Source: Rhizopus arrhizus
Taxonomy: Eukaryota; Mucoromycota; Mucoromycetes; Mucorales; Rhizopodaceae
Assembly: GCA_024220505.1 (NCBI GenBank)
Contig: JAKZZE010000004.1
Span: 806,001 to 870,000 of the forward strand
DNA length: 64,000 bases
Direction of reading: 5' to 3'
Shown here: positions 56,082 through 64,000 of the stretch, piece by piece
Numbering within the stretch: the first letter of the stretch is position 1
Layout of the letters: each line of letters starts with the position of its first letter
Program-made: the position numbers and the translations under genes
The notes under the pieces: generated by a model
What the model was told of the DNA's origin: nothing
The model's input: the letters and a program-made list of their open reading frames with translations, nothing else
The model's database searches: none

Positions 56082-57236
56082 ATGGCTTATATAAACGGAC
56101 ACATCGCGTTGGCAAATGCTAACATGAACGCAAGTTATCGACCTACTTTAATTGATTTCCATGGCTACGAAGGAGAAGACTTCCGTCATTTTGTAGAAAG
56201 TTTGGAATCTTACTTTGCTATTAACAATATTACTCAAGAACCACGCAAGCTTATTATTCTCAAGGCACAACTAAGAGGAGCCGCCAAAGTGTATTACGAA
56301 AAAGAAATACTCAAAAGAATACCTGGAATCAACTACGAACAAGCCGTAGACCTATTGAAAAATTATTACATAACTCCAGAATTGATACAGAGTTACGAAT
56401 TAGAATTTAACGAAATGTATCAAGGCGAACAGGAACACCCACAAATATTCTTGGCCAGACTAAAAGAAGCCGCAGACCTTGCTAACATAACTAATGATGC
56501 AGTCATCGAAAGCCGATTTCGTGCAGGTCTCTTACGAGAAATCAAACAGTTCTGTATACAGAGTAGTTCTAAAAACTTACAAGACTGGATCAATCACGCC
56601 GAAGGATGGTGGAACGCCAATCGACCTCGAAAGATTGCAATGGTTGATAATCCTTTCATACCAAGGAATGCCAATCAAGCTTTGATATATCATAATGAAA
56701 ATCATAACCATCACCATCTATCAAGCAATCATAATATTGACTTAATTGATACAAATGAACATGCCATGCCAGCACTAGCGTATAATCAAATACATTATAA
56801 CAATGCTCAACCTAGTAGTAATTACTATTACAACAATACACATGGTACAAATCAATTGACAACAATGAATACATCAAGAAACCGTAATCAGTTGCATCAT
56901 ACCCAATACAATGAAAATCAACATATACGTCCTAACCAACAACAAGATCTTATTGGTCTTATACAACAAACAATTCGCCAAGAGCTTAGTAGTCAACAAT
57001 ATCAACAGCAACCTACTAGAAACCACAGGTATAATAATTATAACAATAATTATAATAGGTCTGGAAGATATGGAAATAACGACAACAATGGACGATACGA
57101 TAACAGTAACAGAAATTATACGCCAAATCAAAGGAGATCATATGACCAACCAGCAAGTCAGGATCAACGGCAACCAAATAACCAACCCAGTAACCAACAT
57201 AACAATCAACAGAATAATCAGTCAAAAAACTATTAG
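56082..57236 (+). CDS. Gag of element B
   Basis: Same 384-residue Gag as A (identical protein), starting at the equivalent ATG; the open frame extends upstream to 55950 but that part corresponds to A's untranslated leader. The slippery heptamer A_AAA_AAC lies at 57224-57230. Confidence 0.88.
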   Translation: MAYINGHIALANANMNASYRPTLIDFHGYEGEDFRHFVESLESYFAINNITQEPRKLIILKAQLRGAAKVYYEKEILKRIPGINYEQAVDLLKNYYITPELIQSYELEFNEMYQGEQEHPQIFLARLKEAADLANITNDAVIESRFRAGLLREIKQFCIQSSSKNLQDWINHAEGWWNANRPRKIAMVDNPFIPRNANQALIYHNENHNHHHLSSNHNIDLIDTNEHAMPALAYNQIHYNNAQPSSNYYYNNTHGTNQLTTMNTSRNRNQLHHTQYNENQHIRPNQQQDLIGLIQQTIRQELSSQQYQQQPTRNHRYNNYNNNYNRSGRYGNNDNNGRYDNSNRNYTPNQRRSYDQPASQDQRQPNNQPSNQHNNQQNNQSKNY

Positions 57237-60200
57237 GGTCGGTTGCTTTTGATAACTCACAGAAGAATGGTCAACTGAACACCCAAAAAGATATAAAACC
57301 CATTAAAACCCCTAAACAACAACAGCTCAACGCAATATTAACAGACAGATACAATAACAAACAAAAGGATCTCTATGCAGCAATCAGACCAGAAAGACCT
57401 CCTGACGTTGCCACAGCTACACCCTATCCAAACTCTAGATCCACAAATAAAGAAAAGGAAAGCAAGTAGCAAAACCTACCATAGCCAGAAAAGTCACTAC
57501 ACGAAGTCATATCGAAGAAGTGAAAAATCCCACGCCAGTACAACAAACGCAACCCACTCGAACTGAAGCTATGGATACGGATCTTCCTATACAAGACAAG
57601 GTTAATAGTCGACTAAATAAACCAAGAACTAGAAGAATAGAGCCAGATATCAAATATGATATAGTCTCAGATGTATTAAAACAAAAAGCCGATATCGAAA
57701 TTGGAGATTTGATCACAGTAGCCCCATCTTTACGCAAAAAGCTTGTGGAAGAATGCAGACCAAAAAGAAAGCCAAGACAAGAAAGAAATAAACAAGCTAC
57801 CCAACAAACAATGGCTCTGATAGAAGACGAGGAAATCAATACCACTGCAGCCTACTCAACTGTGAGTATTGGAGACAAAAACATTAAAGCCCTAGTAGAC
57901 AGTGGTGCATCAAAAACCTGTATGTCAAAGGCCCTAGCAGACGCTCTTGAATTAGAAATAGATTCAGCATCCGAAAACGTATTCACACTAGGAAATGGAA
58001 CCAAGCAACCCGCTCTCGGATTGATATACGACGTCCCAATTGAAGTCAAGGAAGACATGGTCATACCCTGCACAATTGAAGTATTGCCATCATGCCCTTC
58101 ACATCTTATACTAGGAAGCAATTGGTTAAACCGTGCTAAAGCCAAGATTGATTTCAATAGCTCTTCATTAAAAGTCAAATATAAAAACCAAAAGGCAGAA
58201 CTACCAATACACTTCATACGAAAAAGTACACCGTTACCCAAAATGAAAACATTCCATCAAGACTATCAACATCCTATAAGTCTCACAAACTCACATTCCG
58301 ATAAGCATGTACACTTTGAAGATAGCGATTCAGAAGGAAGTTACTCATCAACCGAAGAGGAATCTGAATCAGAAAGCGAAGAAACCAGTGACGATGATAT
58401 AGAAATGGAAGTAACAGCCTTAGAAAGAAGTTATGAACAAGAATCATTGCAAGTTTTGGAAAATGACAAATACGAGGAAGTAGTTATTACAAATTCACAA
58501 GAAATGTATTCGATAAAGTCAACAGACACAGGACTTTTAGTACAAGCGCATTCATCGAAACATATCAGCTTAGACAAATCCAAAGAAGACACTCAGAACA
58601 TACTATATGACTTTTACATTACACATCCAAAGTTAATGCAGTCTTCAGGATATTTTGATCAGTCATCTTCATTCATAATCAACAAAAAGTCACTCGACAT
58701 ACGCATATATAATCGCACAGAAAATGATATTTATCTAGAACCTGGTGAAGAAATTGGAATATTGGAAGGTCATGATCTAAATGACGATACAATAATCAAA
58801 GCATATGAAGTAGACAGAAACTCGACATTATGCACTTTAGAACACGATAATATTGAACAAAATCTAAACAAGGAAGAACAAGATACGCTAAAGCCACAGC
58901 TATTGGAAAAATTAGAAATAGGAGATATAAATAAATCAATGAAAGAAGAACTGCTTAAGTTACTGAAAAGATACCAGCTTATATTTGACTGGGACAACGA
59001 TACAATTGGACGCACAAACCTAATCAATCACAAGATTATCATAGAAGAAAATACATTACCTATTAGTCACCGCCCGTACAGAATCAGTCCTTTGGAAGCA
59101 GATCACCTTCAAAAGGAATTGGATAAATATTGTAAATTAGGAGTTATATCACCATCGAATAGCCCATGGGCAGCACCAGTGATATTAGTAAAGAAGAAGA
59201 ATGGTGATTACAGAATGGTCATAGATTACAGAAAATTAAATGCAAAGACGAAGAAAGATGCATATCCTTTACCAAGAATAGACGACTTATTGGACACCCT
59301 AGGAAAAGCCAAAGTATTTTCAGCACTCGACATGCGCTCTGGTTTCCATCAAGTACCATTAGACGAGGATAGCAAGGAATTTACTGCTTTCACTACCAAA
59401 TATGGAACATACCACTATAACACCTTGCCTATGGGACTTGTAAATTCGCCAGCAACCTTTCAGCGTTTAATAGATTTATGTTTCCGCCCGCTAATGAACA
59501 AGTGCTTAGTAGCCTATATAGACGACCTTAATGTATACTCCCATAACGATGAAGAGCATTTAATACATCTAGAACAAGTATTTCAGTGCATAGAAACCGC
59601 CAATCTCAAATTGAATCCAGAGAAATGTTTCTTCTTTAAAGATCATTTGAAATTTCTTGGATACATCGTTACCAACCAAGGCATACAAACCGATCCGGAC
59701 AAAATAAAGAAGATTGTAGAATACCCAGTACCAACCACTATTACGCAAGTCAGATCTTTTCTAGGAATAGCATCATATTATCGAAGATTTATAAAGAATT
59801 TTGCAGCTATTGCAAGGCCGTTACATGACCAAACTAAAACAAAAAAGAAAATTCCGTGGACACTAGAGACAACTGCTTCATTTGAAACACTCAAGGAACT
59901 GTTAACAACTGCACCTGTATTAGCAAGACCAGATTTTAACCGAAGATTTATCTTGGTCACAGACGCCTCAAAGTTAGGACTAGGATGTGTCTTAACTCAA
60001 CTCGACGATGATGGAAAAGAACATCCCATTATATATGCAAGTCGTGGACTTAAACCTAACGAAGCCAACTATGCACCCACAAAATTAGAATGCTTAGCAG
60101 TTATTTGGGCAGTAAAACTCTTTAGACCATATTTACTTGGAAAGAAATTCATGATCATTACGGATCACTCAGCCTTAACTGGACTTCTCAAGACACCAAA

Positions 60201-60318
60201 CCCAACCGGAATAATAGCCCGATGGATCGTCACATTATCAGAATACGACTTTGAAATTAAATATAGACCTGGACGTGTCAACGAAAGTGCAGATTTCCTG
60301 TCAAGACTTGGATATTAA
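57237..60318 (+). pseudogene. Protease-RT-RNaseH of element B, uncoupled from gag
   Basis: The open frame at 57520-60318 encodes the same protein as A (protease DSGA, RT YIDD, RNaseH TDAS). Near 57451-57456 B has one A fewer than A in AGAAAAGGAAAG. After a -1 slip at 57224 the ribosome would therefore meet a TAG a few codons later (about 57466). Gag-Pol should not be made, although the downstream ORF itself is intact. Confidence 0.85.
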
Positions 60319-60626
60319 TCAACTACATGGAGGATGGGAGGGTAGATGATACATAAACTCAAGAAAAATCCAAAAACAACACAAAATACGCATAAAAAAA
60401 AAAAATTCATATTATCAACTACATGGAGGAAGGGAGGGGAAGTTGAAACAAAATATACAAAATCATCAAAACAATAGAAAATTTCAAAAATCATAAGAGG
60501 AAGGCCACCCTAGAAAACAAACAGTCGTGAGAAGAAAAAACTTTAACAACACTAAAATTGGAAATATCACACATAAAAATCAAGACCCTGAAACAATAAC
60601 ATATCAAGAACTTTATATTACCAAAA

Positions 60627-61973
60627 ATGGAACAACAGCAAATTGATCTCGTGAAACAATATCTGCAAGAGTTGAAACTACCAGAAGATATCACGCACAA
60701 ACAGAAAATATACTTACAGAAGCAAGCACATAAGTTTACCATATACAAGGATAATCTGTATAGATACAACACCGAAAACGGAATAATACGAAAAGTGCTG
60801 AACAAGCAAGAAGCTGAAGAAATCATGTATTCATATCATCAACACCCTCTTGGTGGACATTTGGCATATAACAATACACTACACAAAATCGCATCACGTT
60901 ATTATTGGGAAAATATGACCAAGGACATAATGGAATATGTAAAGAAATGTCACAGATGTCAGAGACATGGGAAAAAGTCACTAAAAGAAGAATTATACCC
61001 TGTGCCAGTATCAGTAAAACCTTTCGATCGCATCGCTTTAGACGTTAAACATGTACAAGCTTCACGATCCGGAAACAGATATATCATAGCAGGAATCGAC
61101 TACCTTACTAAATATGTGGAAGCAAGACCCATTCGTTTCCAAACTGCATCAGAAATCGCTTTATTCTTATACGAAGAAATCATATGTAGACATGGTTGTC
61201 CCACAATTATAGTTTCGGATAATGGCAAACCATTTGTTAGCAAGCTGATACAACAAGTATGCAAGAATTTTTCGATTATTCACAAGACCACTACACCATA
61301 CAATCCTCAAAGCAATGGATTGATTGAACGTTTCAACAGAACTCTAGGACAAATCCTACAAAAGCGTACAAAAGAAGAAAAGGACGATTGGGACTTGTAC
61401 TTACCAGCTGCACTATTTGCCTATCGAACCATTAAACAAGGATCAACAAAGAATACACCATTTTTCTTACTATATGGGTATGAACCGAAGACACCATTCG
61501 ACATAGATCATCATGTGTATGAACGGAATTCACCCAAATTTGACGCTATCTTACGACACCGGACAATTCATCAAATATACAATCTTAACAGAATAAGAGA
61601 AATGGCCGTACAAAACATACAACGAGCTCAAGAAACGCAGAAAAAGCAGATTGAAAAAAAGATACTAGATGAACGCAAGGAACTGAAACCACCGTTCAAA
61701 TTAGGAGATATAGTCCTCATTTATCGAGATTATTTGTCAACATCATGGTCAGCAAAGTTACAAGATAAGTGGGAAGGACCATACGTTATACAGCATATAC
61801 TTGGAAAAGGAACATATCATATCAAAAGCATGGATCCTCATGACACAAAGCTTAGAAGAATACATGGAAATAGGATGAAACCTTATCTATTACCTAAAGT
61901 CCAATGGTGCCAAGAAAACAAAAGAAGCATCATGACCAACTTGGATGAACAAACAAATGATCTGCTTCAATGA
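60627..61973 (+). CDS. Free-standing integrase of element B
   Basis: Same 448-residue protein as in A with zinc-binding HHCC, DDE core and GPY/F domain. The spacer before it (60319-60626) keeps both purine-rich repeats but has lost one A near 60469, which changes its phase relative to RT. The phase change would not matter if integrase is translated independently. Confidence 0.9.
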   Translation: MEQQQIDLVKQYLQELKLPEDITHKQKIYLQKQAHKFTIYKDNLYRYNTENGIIRKVLNKQEAEEIMYSYHQHPLGGHLAYNNTLHKIASRYYWENMTKDIMEYVKKCHRCQRHGKKSLKEELYPVPVSVKPFDRIALDVKHVQASRSGNRYIIAGIDYLTKYVEARPIRFQTASEIALFLYEEIICRHGCPTIIVSDNGKPFVSKLIQQVCKNFSIIHKTTTPYNPQSNGLIERFNRTLGQILQKRTKEEKDDWDLYLPAALFAYRTIKQGSTKNTPFFLLYGYEPKTPFDIDHHVYERNSPKFDAILRHRTIHQIYNLNRIREMAVQNIQRAQETQKKQIEKKILDERKELKPPFKLGDIVLIYRDYLSTSWSAKLQDKWEGPYVIQHILGKGTYHIKSMDPHDTKLRRIHGNRMKPYLLPKVQWCQENKRSIMTNLDEQTNDLLQ

Positions 61974-62093
61974 AGAGTACTGATGACCTTCAACTCAATA
62001 ACATAAACAAAAGAAGAGAATCAAAAACAATATATAAAGACAAGGAAAATTCAAAAAAAAAAAAAAAAAAAGAGATAATAATAATACAAAAAC

Positions 62094-62741
62094 ATGAACT
62101 CTACAAACAACAACAAGTGCCTTTCAAAAGATTTCTCTATGGATATGGACGCTTACCTGATAGCAATCTACAAGGAACAAGGTTACGAAGTTACCATGAC
62201 TGCTGTAATGGATTTCTTAATGATGTGGGAAGACTGTAATGTCGGCCCTACTGAAGTACTGTATGAAATAGACGGTATAACCTGTACAAGAGAAGAATAC
62301 GCTGTGCATACAATTAAAAACATAAGCGCAATGGTGAGCGCAGAAGAAAATGGAAAAGGTGACATCTATGAAGCAAACTGGGAAGATGAAGATGATTTGG
62401 AATTGCTGAAAAATCTAGAAGGACTTATCAATAGCCAACATAAGCAGTTTGTAGATACTCTACATGAATTTGAAAGAATACAGGAATTGAAAGAACAACT
62501 GTGTGATCTACTTGCTTCGAACATTAATCATTGGGCACATTTTCGGTTCAGAAGACCCAACAATACACCAGAATCAGTAACAGCATACTTAGCAGCAAAG
62601 CAAATTATGTTGAAAGCCATCATACCAGATTACAGATTATATCGTGCTTTAACTCTCAAGATCAAACAGAAGGATAATTGGGCCAGAATCGTGGGCGATT
62701 CTTCTGGTATTGCGGGGATCTGTGACCATAGTAGCCAGTAA
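62094..62741 (+). CDS. ORF3 of element B
   Basis: Same 215-residue unknown protein as in A, again ending 21 nt inside the 3' LTR. Confidence 0.7.
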   Translation: MNSTNNNKCLSKDFSMDMDAYLIAIYKEQGYEVTMTAVMDFLMMWEDCNVGPTEVLYEIDGITCTREEYAVHTIKNISAMVSAEENGKGDIYEANWEDEDDLELLKNLEGLINSQHKQFVDTLHEFERIQELKEQLCDLLASNINHWAHFRFRRPNNTPESVTAYLAAKQIMLKAIIPDYRLYRALTLKIKQKDNWARIVGDSSGIAGICDHSSQ

Positions 62742-62823
62742 AGAGGTTACACGAAGCAAAAGTGAAAAAAGTCGAAAAGTGAAAAAAGTCGAAAAGTGAA
62801 AAAAGTCAAAAAATGAAAAAAGT

Positions 62824-62866
<43 letters not shown>

Positions 62867-63194
62867 ATTATTATATATATATCCCCAACCATTCAGTCAA
62901 GGAAGAAAATTAGTCAAGTTCTTTTATATTTTTATATACTTAACTCAATAAAGCAGGCTAACTTACTCATAAAAGTTCCTGATCTCTTATTTTACTTTAC
63001 TTTTTATATTATTTTATCAAGAAACATCGTATTGATCTTACATATAAGATCTGGTGGTCACTACTTAACAAGCATTCGCTAAAATTCTATATAAAACAAC
63101 AACTTACAAGGCAATCTTAACCTTACAATCAAGCTTTACAAGCAAACTTTACTCAAATTAACTCACTTACAACAAGCCAACCTATAAAATAACA
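62721..63194 (+). repeat. 3' LTR of element B
   Basis: 474 bp, starting TGTGACC with the GCAAAAGTGAAAAAAG variant also found at 47735. It ends AATAACA and is followed by the TTAC duplication. Confidence 0.92.
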
Positions 63195-63641
63195 TTACTT
63201 CTGGCAGACTTTACTACTTTTTATTCTGAAATAAATATCATTAAAAGCAAATCTCTTTTATTATTATTATTTTACTAAATATCAAGAATAAGTCAAGTCC
63301 CTTGAAGCCAAATATCTTCATTGTAACTCTATTAAATCACACATCAAGCTATTATTATCTTTACATCAAGACTGATCTACTTTAAAAACAAGATCTGGTG
63401 GTCACTCCTATCAAGAAAATACCCAAATATAACTTTACTTTATATTCAAAATCACTCTAAACTCTCAATAAATACACAAGGCCTAAATAGAAAACAAGCT
63501 ATTACATTTGGTGGTCACTACGAGGGGAAATTAAACAAAAATCAATCAAATTTATTATTAACAGTCTATTATCAACCAAAACTTTCTACAAAAAAAAAAT
63601 ATTTTTATTAACAACAATACTTACAACATCAAGATTACATA

Positions 63642-64000
63642 ATGGCCTCTTTACAATCAGGACAAACCGTGTTGGCTACTGTCAATAATCAAAGCGCCAT
63701 CCAAGGCTTCAGACCTCGTCTCATTGAATTTTATGGATACGAAGGCGAAGATTTTAGACATTTTCAAGAAACTCTTGATTCTTACTTGGCAATTACAAAT
63801 ACACATAGCGATGCCCGAAAATTGATCGTTCTCAAATCCCAGCTACGTCGTGCTGCTAAGGTCTATTTTGAAAGAACAATACTTAAAGAACAACCTGATA
63901 TCGGTTACGAGCAAGCAGTAGAAAAATTAAAAAAGCACTATATTACTCCTGAGCTCATACAAACTTATGAATTGGAATTCAATGAAATGTTCCAGGGTGA
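63642..64000 (+). CDS. Gag of element C, partial at window edge
   Basis: Starts MASLQSGQTVLATVNNQSAI. Related to Gag of A/B: LIEFYGYEGEDFRHFQETLD, LKSQLRRAAKVYFERTILKE, HYITPELIQTYELEFNEMFQ. It is clearly diverged, so C is a different family branch. It is open to the last base of the window. Confidence 0.88.
   Translation, partial: MASLQSGQTVLATVNNQSAIQGFRPRLIEFYGYEGEDFRHFQETLDSYLAITNTHSDARKLIVLKSQLRRAAKVYFERTILKEQPDIGYEQAVEKLKKHYITPELIQTYELEFNEMFQG

Larger units (their letters stand above)
47735..63194 (+). mobile_element. Element B: Ty3/gypsy retrotransposon, split by element A
   Basis: 5' LTR parts 47735-47891 and 55631-55948, internal region 55949-62720, 3' LTR 62721-63194. The TTAC target duplication flanks it (47731-47734 and 63195-63198). 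Removing A and one ATAT copy yields a 5' LTR of 471 bp versus 474 for the 3' LTR; the difference sits in the long A run. Internal sequence is almost identical to A, with three 1-nt deletions. One of these disconnects the protease-RT frame from the gag frameshift site, so B looks pol-defective. Confidence 0.92.
47544..64000 (+). mobile_element. Element C: Ty3/gypsy retrotransposon hosting element B, runs off window
   Basis: 5' LTR in two parts: 47544-47734 (starting TGTGTAACGTTCG) and 63199-63506 (ending ATTACA), split by element B. It is followed by a TGG-initiated primer-binding-like motif at 63509 and a gag start at 63642. The uninterrupted LTR would be about 500 bp. The rest of the element lies beyond the window. 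Confidence 0.8.

Overview
The window is AT-rich nuclear DNA from a fungus, most likely an early-diverging mould of the Mucoromycota (Mucorales-like). This rests on dense short introns (about 44-70 nt, GTAAGT-like donors, CTAAC/TACTAAC-like branch sites), fungal house-keeping genes, an intron-bearing tRNA-Tyr, and many fungal-type transposons (Ty3/gypsy, DIRS, LINE, Tc1/mariner). The species cannot be named from this sequence alone.

Layout. 0.1-10.7 kb holds ordinary genes: a SYLF-SH3 actin-patch protein (YSC84/LSB3 type, minus), an IML2/TTC39 protein with an 8-nt microexon and one frameshift (plus), two tandem paralogous zinc-ribbon micro-genes (minus), and a CofD/YvcK-like UPF0052 protein (minus). 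12.6-13.7 kb is a dead mariner/IS630-type transposase. 15.1-17.8 kb is a complete Argonaute gene with a DEDD catalytic tetrad. 18.8-23.1 kb is a DIRS-type tyrosine-recombinase retroelement with inverted terminal repeats and an internal complementary region. A probable solo LTR follows, then 23.6-26.4 kb holds tandem, partly duplicated members of an unrecognised gene family. 27.4-29.0 kb is a minus-strand LINE fragment split by a 334-bp solo LTR with a clean 5-bp target duplication. 29.3-30.1 kb is a chimera of a nuclease-like fragment and a transposase tail.

30.9-45.7 kb returns to genes: a bHLH regulator (minus), peroxisomal acyl-CoA oxidase ending in AKL (plus), chaperonin CCT8 (plus) and GRAM-PH-UGT sterol glucosyltransferase ATG26/UGT51 (minus). 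A third decayed mariner copy lies between the oxidase and CCT8. 

46.8-64 kb starts with tRNA-Tyr(GTA) and then becomes a nest of LTR retrotransposons. Element A (47892-55630, identical-looking LTRs) sits inside the 5' LTR of element B (47735-63194), and B sits inside the 5' LTR of a related element C that runs off the window. Both insertions have 4-bp target duplications (ATAT for A, TTAC for B). A and B share an uncommon layout: gag, a textbook A_AAA_AAC -1 frameshift site, PR-RT-RNaseH, a spacer with a duplicated purine-rich repeat, a free-standing integrase ORF, and a 215-codon ORF of unknown function that ends inside the 3' LTR. This architecture is the best candidate here for something undescribed. 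The Argonaute gene is a plausible silencing factor for such elements, but nothing in the sequence links them directly.
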